Assembly (NCBI GenBank): GCA_029891345.1
Contig: CM056995.1
Coordinates: 83,577,895 to 83,641,894 of the forward strand
Direction: 5' to 3'
Source: Dryococelus australis
Lineage: Eukaryota > Arthropoda > Insecta > Phasmatodea > Phasmatidae
Length of the DNA: 64,000 nt
In this document: positions 11,588 through 22,190 of the stretch, in pieces
Numbering within the stretch: the stretch's first letter is position 1
Layout of the letters: each line of letters begins with the position of its first letter
The notes under the pieces: model-generated
Told to the model about the DNA's origin: nothing
The model's input: the letters and a program-made list of their open reading frames with translations, nothing else
Database searches by the model: none
Position numbers and translations under genes: made by a program

Positions 11588-13375
11588 CATGGGTCTGACA
11601 CTTGCAAATTTAAGGGAAAATATACTGCTATTTTTACATAACTTGAGTTGAATTTTATTTTATTTAAAAACTAGTTGATATATATTATGTTTATCTTCTT
11701 CTCCAGACATCATCGTCTTGTATCTTGAACAGGAACTCTTGTAATTTGTGTGCTAGTATGTAAAATTAAATAGTTAAAATGTTTTCTGGGCTATGTTCGC
11801 TGGTTTCTGTTGGGCACAGTCGTAGATTGGAGGCATGGAGGGACAGGGGTCTCTCCTACCTGACTGTAAAAGTATTCAGGAGGGCAGGCTTCGCTTTCAA
11901 TATATTCTCCTGGGGGGTCACAAATTTGGCCAGCAGACCGTCATGTCCTACTCCAACTTTCAACTTGAATAGCCGGAGTGGCCGAAGGTTCTCTCAAGAT
12001 ACTAACCTGATGCCTCATTTCTTTGCAAACTTCATTCATGCAATTATTCAGCTATTTTCTCCATATTTTTTTTTATAATTTCCCCCCAGGCCTTCAAAGT
12101 TAGTTAGTTTTTAATCAAGTTTTAATTTAAATGCTTGTAAGATTTTTTAAGTCAATAAAATTACATTTTCTTCATGAAAGAAAGCAAACAGTTATCCTGA
12201 ATTTTTTTTAAATACATGTCATCAGCTCATCATTGCTGATAGACACCTAATAAGTTCTTTTCAGTATCAAACCATCACTCCTTATACATAAGATATTAAT
12301 GATAAAAGTTAGTGAAATGAGGTATTAAAAATAAATAAAAAGTCACACACTAACATTTTACTATAAAAAATTCTTTTCAAAATCATCCTTAAAACTAAGT
12401 ATTTACAATATCACACAAAAAAGAGTGAATTTACAACAAACATCTGCACACAGTAAAATACATCTTTCAATCACAATTTTGATACAAATATATACAAAAC
12501 AATTTTGCACGTACTAAAAAAAATCATCTTACAATTAAATTACCAAAAAATGTTTTACAAAAACAAGATATTGCAATATACAAGAATCATATTACAAACT
12601 TAATTACCCTACAAGTTTTTCAAAGTCATATTTTCAAGACATTTTATGATTTAAACCATCACACTCAAAGTTATGTATATTTTAAACCTACAACTACAAC
12701 TAGTGTTACTAAAACTACTATTACTATTGCTACACTGCTGTTACTACTACTACTTTTACAAAAGTATTTTGAAATATATTTCAAGATTTAAAAATATTCA
12801 CACCAACTAAAACACAATTGAAGAGATTTTTGTACAAGAAACAATTTTCAAAGCATTATGGTTGATGTCTCTCTTTCCTAAATATGGACAGTATTTTTCC
12901 TAACTACACATTCAGGAGGTGTGTCGTACACATGCACAGAGGGGCGTTCATTTGTCACATCAGGGTAATTCTCACTCACTCACACACACACACCAAGCGA
13001 CTGAGGCAAAACACTCACACACATGCAGATTCCACTCGGAATTTGATTTTCTTCTTTGACAAGGGAAATAGGTTCGAAGACACTTGTATCAAGATAGTTG
13101 TTATTGAAGTAATGTAATGCATAACAGGTAGACAAACAGGGAGTAACAGCATTGAATGATGATGCAACAGGTGTTGTAAATATTTGTACTTAATGTACTC
13201 AGCTGCGATGATGATACTAGTTAGCTGTGATGATTATTGTAGCCAACTGCAATGACTGTGGAACAGGAGGTGCGTGTGGTGGCAGCAGATGGGTGTCCTT
13301 GGTGTTGTGTGGTGTTGGGAGGTCTATAAATTTATTGTGGTGTTGAAACTGTTATGGTGTGGAAAAAAATAACAA
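11588..13375. other. Polinton interior between left TIR and polymerase; no gene recognised
   Basis: Contains a degenerate ACT-rich stretch near 12690-12760 and a short CA tract near 12975-13025. The open frame at 11779-12078 shows no domain. Confidence 0.4.
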
Positions 13376-15443
13376 GGCATTCGATAGTGCCCCCAAGGTA
13401 AGGTTGATATTCCATCTGTCTCAAAGTACCACTTATCTTCCATACCTGACAACACTACCTTTGTTACACATTCGGGGTAGACATGATGAGCACGCAAACA
13501 GAACAGATATTGTGTCCCCATTACCCTTGTGCAATTTTCGAGGCAATCTCGATAATCCTCTTACCTGAGTGATTGCAACCCATTACGTTTTACACCATTC
13601 GCCTTGTGAATACATTGCTCATTCGCAACAATGTATGCGTAAAGCTGAGGATGCAAACCCACAAAGTGTGTGATTATGCACCCTGCACATTCATCTTTCA
13701 TCAACCTGGTATGACCTTTGTTCTTGTGATGGAATCATTGCGGGTTATCGAGTGCAAAGTTGGCTTATCAAACTGTGCCTTTAAATATAGGGTAATTACT
13801 TTATATAATTCATCACAAGCGACAGAATATACCAAGGAATCGATGTCACAATAGAGGAAGTGCAAGCCAGTGGAAGAAATTTTGTACACATGAACTGATA
13901 GTGAAATTCATAGATGGTTAATTTTGAAAGGTCGAGAATGGCAACACCAGTGTACAAACGTTTGTTGAACACAACAGAAATCTCTTTGACATTTCGATAA
14001 GGACCAAGTTTTCATCGATAATCTCCTGTGCCTGGAATGTAGGACGACCTATCAGCGCTGCAGCCCCATATATCGTGTCATACCTCGAAACGACTTTCAT
14101 GTCCCTTTCCCGACAGACATTCTGCAATGTTTTTTCAAATACTGAATTATTCATAAATGTGAAAAACGATTTTTCAAACGATTAAGCTGCATGGGCACAT
14201 TCCTTAATGTTAAAGTCGATGCACGGAGCCATCCATGCCTTCTACTCAAAGTGCAAAAGACGATAAATATAGTCAAGTTTGGCCCAGAACATCAAGTACT
14301 GCCTCAGTGTTTCGCCATGTATAACATATTTCTTGCACAATGCGAGTGTTAAAAGAAGATTCTCATGCGAGCAATTCGATAAGGGGAGGGGTCATTTTGT
14401 GGGGCAAAAGCAGATCAGATAGTTTATCATGACACTCCTCTGGAACTGACAGATCAACTTCTGCGAGAAAAAAACAAGTGTCACCATCATTCACCATGTT
14501 TGCAAAATCCCATGAAGAGAATACGTCAGCCTCACCCCACTCGAAATTGCCAATAGGAAGCTTGGACCGCATTGCATGACTATACAGCCCATTGACGTCG
14601 AAATAGCATATATATTTCGATGTCACACTGGAATTGTAGTCCTTACTCATGTAAATATTTTTGGCTTCTGAACGTCATTTTGATACCTGGGTAATGCCAA
14701 CCCTAACCTCACCTTCTAGAAAAACATACATGTCAGGATCAGTCAACAGCTCTAGCCGCACGTGTGTCATTGACAAGAATGTGTCCCATACCGCTTGGGC
14801 ATGGGCATAATCCTCATTGCTAATGCCTTTGCCTCTCATCACATTATGAAATGCGTCCTTTGGTGGGAGTGACTTGCACATCAGACTGCCTAGTGATTTA
14901 ACAAAGTCATAAGGAAAAGCTCTCTTCTGTTTTGCCAACTCGAATTGGGCGTTGTCTGGACAAATCGAGCAGGTGATACTCAATTGCAAAGGTAGCAAAT
15001 TACCTGCCAAAGTTTCCAGAGATGACCAGCATGACTACAGGTGTAGACAGACCTACAATATTCAAAACCTGGTGAGGTTTTAGATATGAAGTAATTGTGT
15101 GGCTGGAAACAAAGATGCTACAATGGCGTAGTGGAAACACATTCCCTCCATGCAGTCTATAGCGACACAAGCTTTCCTATCAACAATAAACATGGGTGGT
15201 TTAGTGTGCATAGCAACTATGGTGAACGGCCTATATTGACTCATATGGACACCCATGTACGTAAACATTTGGAGACTCAGGCCAGAACCACGCCCATTAA
15301 ACTCCTCAAGTATATTTGTTATATAAGGAATAATATCCTCATCATTGATTAAACCCGCACCAGATGAATACAGGGCAGGGAGTAGTTTTTTATAGAAAAT
15401 AAATAGCCTACTTCCACCATGAGAGTTTTCAAGTTCTTACCCG
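13376..15443 (-). pseudogene. Protein-primed type-B DNA polymerase, Polinton type (broken, internally deleted)
   Basis: In life this enzyme replicates the linear element using a terminal-protein primer. Reading right to left: an N-terminal conserved block (15443-15080, open but without a start codon) with RGSGLSL and MCFHYAIVASLFP; an exonuclease-to-palm block (15010-14675) with FPYDF, SLPPKDAFH, ISNEDYAHAQAVW and LLTDPDMYVFLEG; motif A as DVNGLYSHAM (about 14600-14570); motif B as MNNSVFEKTLQNV (14154-14116); motif C as YCDIDSL (about 13850), where the usual DTDS is DIDS; and the C-terminal signature DGISTLPWGHYRM ending at 13378. Frameshifts and stops separate the blocks. About 2.1 kb remains of a gene usually above 3 kb. 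The start of the exonuclease domain and the segment between AVW and the LLTDPDM block are missing. It is certainly non-functional. Confidence 0.9.
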
Positions 15444-15543
15444 CTACAGAAATGAATAATATAACTGGCCGGGGTGATGCCATTAATAAGATCATTAAAG
15501 GGGCTGTACACCTCTGAAAGAAACTACAAAAATCAGTGTCAGA

Positions 15544-15819
15544 CTATAATTGATCATTACATATCGATACATCGTTAAGTCTTTCCACGAACGCTGTAGC
15601 CAATAGCTGGTACTCCAGGTCCGGCAAAGCTTCCACTGAAGCTTGGGAATTGGAAAATGAATTATTTTCAAGTTCCCTTGGCGAAATATCTCTAATCGAC
15701 TCGAAAGTCGGCTGTGAAATGGTTGGAGCACTTTCCGAATCACAAGAATCTTCCGAATCTGACAGAAATAAGTCGTCATTGAAAAGATCAACCTTTTTAT
15801 GTCGAGGGGAAGCGGACAC
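15544..15819 (-). CDS. Short acidic, Ser-rich open frame upstream of the polymerase
   Basis: An open frame of 91 codons with an early DLFNDDLFLSDSEDS stretch and many Ser, Asp and Glu residues. It lies just upstream of the polymerase remnant in the same direction, so it may be the eroded, poorly conserved N-terminal part of that polymerase or a small separate element gene. I see no catalytic motif. Composition is more protein-like than most open frames nearby, but the assignment is uncertain. Confidence 0.3.
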   Translation of the reverse strand: MSASPRHKKVDLFNDDLFLSDSEDSCDSESAPTISQPTFESIRDISPRELENNSFSNSQASVEALPDLEYQLLATAFVERLNDVSICNDQL

Positions 15820-16025
15820 GTTTTGACCGTTTAGTTTTCAAAAATCTCTCCATACGCGAATCCATGCTCGAATCGCTTAAGTAGAGATCGTCCTCCACTC
15901 GCAGTTATACCCATTCATAAGCAAAACCCTTTCTTAAACAACCACCCTTAAAGATCGCCAAACACCCTTAAAATCTTAAAAATACTTAACAAATATTCTT
16001 AAGTGTGAAACAATTTCATTTAATT

Positions 16026-16400
16026 TAAAAGAAAAATCATTCGGTTGTAACCATTTTTAAAGAAAAATCTTATTGGTCCAAAGATTATCAGAGAAAAATA
16101 TTTGTGGTCCTAAGATTAATAGAGAAAAATCATTTGGTTGTAATGTTTTTAAAGAAAGAGGTCTAACGATTTTCAAAGAAAAATCATTTGTTTGTAACGA
16201 TTTGTAAAGAAATTTCATTGATTTGATAGAAAAATTATTTAGTTGTAATGATTTTTCAAAGAAATTAATTGATTTTACAGAAAATTCATTTGGTCGTAAC
16301 AATTCTTTAAAGAAATTCCATTGATTTTAAAGAAAATTTATTCAGGCCTAACGATTTTCAAAGATAAATCATGCGGTTGTAACAATTTTGTTAAAATATT
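16026..16400. repeat. Degenerate tandem array, ~31-bp unit, about 12 copies
   Basis: AAAGAAAAATCATT followed by GGTTGTAACGATTTT-like sequence recurs with starts at 16030, 16061, 16092, 16123 and 16153, and continues with more variation to about 16400. The copies are strongly diverged. Confidence 0.75.
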
Positions 16401-16599
16401 AATGAAATTCATTACCATGTTTTACATTTTCAAAGACCAATCATTGAAATTGATAAAAAGTTTTATGAAATAATATAATCGTTCAACGATTTATTACGTA
16501 AAGTTTCTGAAAAGAACAAGAATTTTTAAACAAAATACAGAAAACTCTAAATTTCCTCTATATTCAGATGCTTAAACTCTTGTAGTGAAGATGTTGGTT

Positions 16600-17018
16600 G
16601 ATGAAGGAGACCCAAACACAGGTCAAGCTTTAGGAGTGCTGCCATGCTCTGTCAGGTAAGCGCTAGGGCAGGTGTGCGCGTGGTCGCAATCCCCTAGGGA
16701 ACTCCATGCGAGCCTACCCTGACAGGCAGGCGAAAGTCGTAGGGGTTTGCTCCAGCAAATATGCGGCCGACCAATATCCCCAGAAAGCGGGCAATTTGTC
16801 CGGTAGGTGAGGAAGGATGTTTTCACCATCGCGGCAGAAGCAATGAGCGGGCAAGCGGGTCCCTTGCTCACAAAGTCCCGTCGTGTCAGGTGCCGGTAGC
16901 AGTTGGTGGTCGGTCGAGCGGTGCCCTGTACCTAGGCACTGCGGACCGATTCACAGTTGAGATGATACATCCGCACACAGGAGGGGAGGCGTTACCTCCA
17001 TGGAGTCACACAAGCAAA
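16600..17018 (-). other. GC-rich block downstream of a candidate promoter; coding status unclear
   Basis: Much more GC-rich than the surrounding element and open in short frames on both strands (82 codons minus, 86 codons plus). It lies directly downstream, on the minus strand, of the TATA/initiator pair at 17019-17050. I recognise no domain. It could be a leader, an LTR-like insertion or a non-coding control region. Confidence 0.3.
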
Positions 17019-17050
17019 TGAGATCCAGTGAGTGGGAGGTGGTATTTATA
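17019..17050 (-). promoter_or_regulatory. Candidate core promoter in the Polinton (TATAAATA plus TCATTT)
   Basis: Minus-strand TATAAATA starts at 17050. A TCATTT initiator (consensus TCAKTY) has its A at 17019, 31 nt further. Spacing equals that of the pair at 22159-22190. Confidence 0.45.
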
Positions 17051-17575
17051 CCCTCACAGCCTCCCTTCTCGCATAAATAAAAATAATGCTATCCACCTGA
17101 AATGGATATCAAATAGACAATTAATACATGTTAAGACAATTTAACATGTTTGTAAGCAAATTTGACACATTTAAAAAGATTTTACATGATTTTTTGAATT
17201 TGGTATGGAAATGCTGTATTCTAGCCTTTACATATAATTTAACGTGTAATTGTTCGTTTTAAAGACAATAGATTATATTGTGTTCTTATTTAATGATTTA
17301 TTACATGAACAATTGTGTTTACAATATGATATTTTTGCATTACCGGTGAAATCAATGTAATGCTACATGCAACACTCTTTTTTTTTACATATACCAACAA
17401 ATTCCTATTTTTAATATCATTTCTTTGTAATTTTAATTGATAAATCCTTTTAATTAACATGATTAATGACTCACAAATCAGCTATTATCATACAAGACCT
17501 AGTCTGGAATCTAGCCCAGAATCTATATACCTACCCCACATTGAAAGTGAGAAACTAGATTGTATTCATATATGA
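17051..17575. other. Polinton interior; no gene seen
   Basis: AT-rich sequence with repeated short ACATG/TTTA words and no open frame of interest. Confidence 0.35.
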
Positions 17576-17579
17576 TCTA

Positions 17580-17690
17580 AGTGGGACTCGAGCCTAGCTT
17601 ATATCAACCATGTCTTAGCCGGGGTTCGAACCCGCAAACTCTATATTAGAATATACCATGCCTTATGCGAGATACGAACCCAGAGCCTCT
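17580..17690 (-). repeat. Three tRNA T-arm-like motifs in a degenerate tandem arrangement
   Basis: On the minus strand GGGTTCGTATC, GGGTTCGAACCCC and GGCTCGAGTCCC occur at about 17681, 17634 and 17594. The first two lie in a duplicated ~48-bp unit (ACCATGCCTTATGCGAGATA versus ACCATGTCTTAGCCGGGGTT on the plus strand). No complete tRNA cloverleaf is seen. Probably a rearranged SINE remnant. Confidence 0.4.
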
Positions 17691-17699
17691 ATGTAGGCA

Positions 17700-18620
17700 G
17701 GCGACATTTAACAACTCATTTTATGTATTTATAATTTTTCCAGAAGACATGTTTTTCTCAAATTCAAATATATCTTTATCTGATTAGCATTCTTTTTGGA
17801 GAAAGTAATAGTCTGATTTTTCTTTTACAAGACTCTTTCTTGTTAATGCAACATACTTTTAATAGAAAATTTAAGAATCTCTCTCTTTCTGTGGAGAAAA
17901 TAATCTTCTTACTAAAACAAGTACACTTTTTAATAAGGAATAGGTTAAATAAATTCTAAGAAAGGTATTCATTTTACATCATATTTATCTACAAAAATAT
18001 ATGCTAACACAGAGTGATCCAAAAATCATTTTAACACTGAAGCAACATATTTAAGCTAGTTGAAAAGTTTTGCTCCAAAACATATTAAATTACACATACT
18101 TATTTTAACACAATCAAGTACAAGACATCACAAAACACTATCAAGTAGAATTAACTCCAAACATTTTCATGCTAAACAAACACAAATCACAACATATTTA
18201 CATTTTTTAACACTAGAAAATACAGCATGTCACACAAAATATTTCAAAAATATAGGTAGATTCAAAACATTATGTACAACAACTATGCCTTCCTCCAAGA
18301 CAACTACAGGATAACACAAAACATATTAAAACTATCAAATACAATATTTTTAACATAAACTTTTTTTTCCATAAACCGTTAACAACTTCTGTGAACAAAC
18401 TTTTCATGCATTTTCTTAAAATTGTATCTAAATCACCTTCTTGACCCCTGATTTCAAGGAGTGAGCAGTTTTTATACCCTGGTTTTAATCTGTCTGTACA
18501 CTAACGTCTTTACATGTAGGGACATGTAAAACAATGCTTTCAAACAAATCAGGATAGGGTTCAACGTAATGAGAGTACACAACTTCGATACTAGATGGAA
18601 GAGGTGTGTTTGCAGTCATA
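17700..18620. other. Polinton interior; no gene recognised
   Basis: AT-rich; a Thr/His-rich plus-strand open frame at 18060-18314 has no recognisable motif. Confidence 0.35.
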
Positions 18621-18860
18621 TTAAACAGAACATTTTTTATTGTCACTGCACTGTATGATTTCATGACTCTTTTTGTCTCCTAGAGGATAGTAAATTACTT
18701 GATTATTAAAAATATTATCACAGGTCTCTGTAAATTCTCGCAAAATACTCTGGCACCATAGGGCATAAGTTATATTGGACTTTCCTTGTTTGACACTGAC
18801 ATAATGATTAGCAGGATAAAAACTCATTATGTCGTCACCATGACACCCAACACTCTAATG
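18621..18860 (-). pseudogene. Unrecognised reading frame, 3'-most of the Cys-containing cluster
   Basis: The open frame extends upstream of its first Met (reads GCHGDDIMSFYPANHYVS) to a stop near 18860 and runs to 18621. It contains WCQSILREFTETCDN and a C-terminal CSDNKKC. No start codon is needed for the upstream extension, which suggests this is a fragment of a larger protein whose other pieces lie in neighbouring frames. The function is unknown and I do not assign a family. Confidence 0.35.
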
Positions 18861-18888
18861 AGGAGATTTAGCAACGAATAATGTATTG

Positions 18889-19560
18889 TTATTGATAAAT
18901 TAATTCTCTATAAATTTGTAAGTTAAAATGTGTTTTAGGGCTAAATTTTATTTTTACTAATTTTATTGCTAGATGTATGTAACATTTTGATGAATCACAT
19001 CCAGTATGAGACGTGTAACCAAACTTGTCTTTGCTATAATGATATAAATTATGAAGATTATTATCACATTCTTCAAAATACTGATAAGGCAAAGCAGTGT
19101 CTTTATTATAAACAAGATATTTCAAACATTTTTCTTTCTCAGAATATGAAGTTACAATGTGTTTGCCCTTAAATTTATGCTTATGATCTACTACATGAGA
19201 CCTGTACTGGTTTACAAGACATTCAGAACCATTGCAGTTAGTTAAAGTAGTATCATAAGTATTTGGTTTACTACGTGATGATAAAAGTTTGAGAGAAATA
19301 TGTACATATGAAATGAATGTCTGACTCACACTCAATTTACAACAAAATGTAAACCTTTAGTAAAAAAAGTATACTTGTACTTCATTGTACACAATGGGAA
19401 CATTGGGATCATTATTCTGAATTTGACACTTCACACGCATATAAATTACACATGGACGGAAAAAGTAATCCTCCTTGTCCAAAAATAGAGTTGTCGATGT
19501 CCCTGCCGGATGTCTCCTTCCAATGAATGGTGGTTCCCTGATGATGCCTGGTGAGCTGAT
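18889..19560 (-). pseudogene. Cysteine-rich protein remnant, one in-frame stop
   Basis: A single minus-strand frame is open from about 19560 to 18889 except for one TAA near 19350. The upstream part reads LFLDKEDYFFRPCVIYMRV. The downstream part of 148 codons has scattered Cys and His residues (NCNGSECLV, FEECDNN, HTGCDSSKC). Spaced Cys residues and aromatic-rich segments suggest a disulfide-bonded secreted or surface protein, or a zinc-binding one; this is inference from composition. No Polinton gene I know matches it. Confidence 0.45.
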
Positions 19561-19882
19561 AGTCGATTACTCCATATCTCCGTTCCTCTTCTATGTCCTC
19601 ACTAAGACTAGCATATCATCAAATCTTCTAAGGTCGATGGTAAATCACTGTCTGGGAAAATATATCTCACACGACAATTGTTGCATACTATTCCTTCACC
19701 AAAGTGAATGCCGAGCCTGTTGTCGAAAAGTAGCACCAATATTCTATATCACTGCAGACATGAACTTGTAGAAGACCATCATTAAAGAACACTCTTCTGT
19801 ATCTTATTTGTAGGACCTTATATACATCTGTGTGCTTGAAGATCCTAGCCATGACTGGCGACTTTATACTAGGCACACCTCT

Positions 19883-20340
19883 TTATATAGTTTGCCAGAT
19901 GTGCTTGCTTTGAAAAGCATTGCATTCCCACATGCCACAGGGAGAAGTTAGTTCTTGGTCACCTATGTACGTGTAATGTTGCTTGTTGCATTCTTCTGTC
20001 CAAACTGTAGTGAGAGTACAGCAACTACACTCCTTATGCATAGTGAATTTCATTTTCTTGTAGGACTTGCATTTGGTGATGTATCCACAGTGAACTTTAA
20101 ATTCTAGTCTACCTTCGTTACAATGTAGCTTGCTGTCAGGACATAAAATATATAATGGACAATAATATCGTCCATAACATATGTTGAACACTTTAAAAGT
20201 TTCTGTTGGACTGATTAGCAAGAAATGCCAATATTCATCTGTGTTGCACATCTGTATCAGTAGTGAACTATCTCCATCTTCAATTCGAAACCATCCTCGC
20301 CCGAATCCTGGAGTGACAGTAGCTTATTGAAGTGATGAGT
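19883..20340 (-). pseudogene. Cysteine-rich protein, start codon lost or alternative
   Basis: The frame is open from a TAA near 20327 to the stop at 19883, about 145 codons. It starts with TPGFGRGWFRIEDGDSSLLI and continues into a dense Cys region with ICYGRYYCP, CPDSKLHC, VHCGYITKC, KECSCC and SPCGMWEC. At least twelve cysteines in the last 100 residues indicate a disulfide-rich extracellular domain or a metal-binding fold. A TATA/initiator pair lies 20-50 bp upstream (20360-20392). The first in-frame ATG is well inside the frame (20249-20251), so the original start may be lost. The family is not recognised. Confidence 0.5.
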
Positions 20341-20359
20341 CGAACCTATCTATCTTAAT

Positions 20360-20392
20360 TGAAGCTCTGCTCTATGATTCTCTCTTTATATA
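20360..20392 (-). promoter_or_regulatory. Candidate core promoter for the Cys-rich frame (TATATAAAG plus TCAATT)
   Basis: Minus-strand TATATAAAGAG starts at 20392. TCAATT, one base off the TCAKTY initiator, has its A at 20360, 32 nt downstream. It points into the frame at 20340-19883. Confidence 0.5.
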
Positions 20393-20932
20393 GACAGATG
20401 TTTTTCCAGTAAAAATTAGTTATTCAACATCAACTCTCTTAGATCAAACTTATAGACACAAACTATACAGTTCCAAACCTCACAGTCCCACATTCTGCAT
20501 GGTGCTCTTAAAAGTATGCTACTGCCCTGTATTTATGTGATGTGTTCTTATTATTACATGTTTCAGTCCACAAGGTTGTGGTGGTGTAGTAAAATTCCCT
20601 AATAAATTTATATTTGAATTGATGAAAACCTGGTTCTTTGGTTATTTCAGTACTGCGATTTTTAAAACATATGTCATATTAAAAACAGGGCAGTTATCTT
20701 CTTCATTGCAGAGCACTTGTTCTGGAAACAGACTTTGTCCTGAATTCTTTGCGAAATTCCAATGTTGACTTGCGTGACACATCTGTATTTGAAAATATAT
20801 GTTGCCTAGATACTGGAACCATACTTTCTTGTGTCCTCGAAAAAATAGTTGAGTATGTCTTTTCTGGGTCAGATTTCTCCATTTTCTCGAAATACTACCT
20901 AGAACAAACCAATTTTGGAAAAATTAATAACT
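20393..20932. other. Spacer between two minus-strand frames
   Basis: AT-rich. A plus-strand open frame (20749-20946) overlaps the 3' edge of the neighbouring minus-strand frame and shows no domain. Confidence 0.35.
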
Positions 20933-21406
20933 CTATGTGTAGGTAGGATGTGGATACAAATATTCTCTCAAAACTTTGCTTTTACATTGTGAACAGAAAG
21001 TTTTTTTGTTACAGTGATTTGTAATATGTTTGACTATTAAATTAATACTAGAACAGTCATGGTATCTTCTAATATATATTACTTCTGCAATTGTTAAAGT
21101 TTTTAATATTTCCTTTTGTCTTGTTCCAATCACATATATGGGATAGTCTTCGAGTAACACATCAAATACATATTGAAAACATTTTTTGTAAGCTATGTCA
21201 CCACAGTCCCATTTCAGGTTATGTATCTCGTATGTCTGTTCCCGAAACATAATTTTAACTTCAGGTTCTAAACTATACCAAAGTCTGGGAGATTTAAGGC
21301 ATAGTACTTTAGAGTCTTTAGCATTGGTTGCATAAGAAATAGCAAGCTCCTTAATAACAAGGGATTTGTCTTGGTAGTTTTCGAAACACTGAGCATAACA
21401 CATCAT
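20933..21406 (-). CDS. Intact 157-codon frame, orphan invertebrate family, possibly nuclease-like
   Basis: The longest intact non-repetitive frame in the element. It starts with two Met codons and reads CYAQCFEN near the N-terminus, then KELAISY, SPRLWYSLEPE, LKWDCGDIAYKK, YPIYVIGTRQKEIL and a C-terminal CNKKTFCSQCKSK with H and C residues upstream. The order (a hydrophobic strand with D-x-Q, then KE, then WD.GDI.Y, then I-Y-V-x-G) reminds me of an orphan family scattered through invertebrate genomes, sometimes thought to be exonuclease or RNase H-like. This is memory-based and unverified. If so, the Asp expected in the first strand is Tyr here (CYAQ), which would remove activity. A TATA-like CATATAAAAAG lies only about 20 nt upstream of the ATG. 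Confidence 0.45.
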   Translation of the reverse strand: MMCYAQCFENYQDKSLVIKELAISYATNAKDSKVLCLKSPRLWYSLEPEVKIMFREQTYEIHNLKWDCGDIAYKKCFQYVFDVLLEDYPIYVIGTRQKEILKTLTIAEVIYIRRYHDCSSINLIVKHITNHCNKKTFCSQCKSKVLREYLYPHPTYT

Positions 21407-21489
21407 TTTTATGTTATTCCTTTTTATATGCTATTTACAAAAAAAGACTCTCTCATATAAAATTTTATAAGATGACAGTGCTCGCCTCG

Positions 21490-21770
21490 GAATCTACTTA
21501 ATCCACTCCGGAATCGTCTATTACTATATCTGGAATAACTGTAGCTTCAAGCATTTATTCCAGCCTGTGTGACATACAATCCCTCCTGATATGCTGTAAG
21601 TTCTCATCATTAGCAAAGGCATGCATGCCATAAGGACAGTCTTAACAAGGTAAATAGGATACAATATCCTCATCAGCTTTTAAATGTTCAGCCAGGAACA
21701 GATACACTAATTTTATTCTGTGACCCGCCAAACAAATAATGAATTCTTTCGGTAACACTTCCCGTAGGCT
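21490..21770 (-). pseudogene. Eroded reading frame with a Cys/His motif
   Basis: One minus-strand frame carries protein-like sequence interrupted by three stops: REVLPKEFIICLAGHRIKLV, then AEHLKADEDIV, then DCPYGMHAFANDENLQHI and RRDCMSHRLE, and finally VIPDIVIDDSGVD. The C-P...H...H...C spacing could be a zinc-binding motif. It abuts the frame at 21769-22088 and may be its frameshifted continuation. Confidence 0.35.
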
Positions 21771-22088
21771 AAAATCTCTTTGAACACTTCAACGCATTTA
21801 GAGTCGCAATGGTCACAGCCGTGACATTAATGCATTGTACCTGATGCAAAGATAAAATGTCTTGCAGATTCTGCATTGATGATGATAATCTAGATGAAGT
21901 AGTAGACATCTGCCACTGTAGTGGACACCTGGAGCTGTAGAAGATGTGATGGAGCTGTAGTACTTGTAAATGCATGTCTGGATCTGTACTAGACGCGATG
22001 GACATGTGTTGTATTGGATGCCTGGCATTGTTCACATAATCAGATGTTAATGACGACACTTCCTGGATGCCTGTAGTAGATGCCTGAT
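21769..22088 (-). CDS. Ser/Thr/Gln-rich frame of unknown function, first of the cluster
   Basis: A minus-strand frame open from about 22088 to the stop at 21769, just over 100 codons. It is rich in Ser, Gln and His, with no ATG at the start of the open region; the first internal ATG is at about codon 33. The DNA has repeated GTAGTAGATGCCTG-like words, so part of the frame may be low-complexity sequence. It lies 70 bp downstream of the best promoter in the element. No family is recognised. Confidence 0.3.
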
Positions 22089-22158
22089 GTCATTATCTAT
22101 GCTACTCCAATGCACACGAACGCACACTAAGTGACCCTGGCAGATGCTGAGTCAAGAC

Positions 22159-22190
22159 TGAGAAAAAATTAATTTATCCCTCCTTATATA
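22159..22190 (-). promoter_or_regulatory. Core promoter in the Polinton (TATATAAGG plus TCAGTC)
   Basis: Minus-strand TATATAAGG starts at 22190. A perfect arthropod initiator, TCAGTC, has its A at 22159, exactly 31 nt downstream. This is the best promoter match in the window and faces the Cys-rich frames to its left. Confidence 0.6.

Noticed and set aside
18889-20340. Relationship of the Cys-rich frames to insect large-DNA-virus infectivity or envelope factors
   Set aside because: Considered because of cysteine density and viral-type promoters, but I could not match any specific motif order, so no such name is given.
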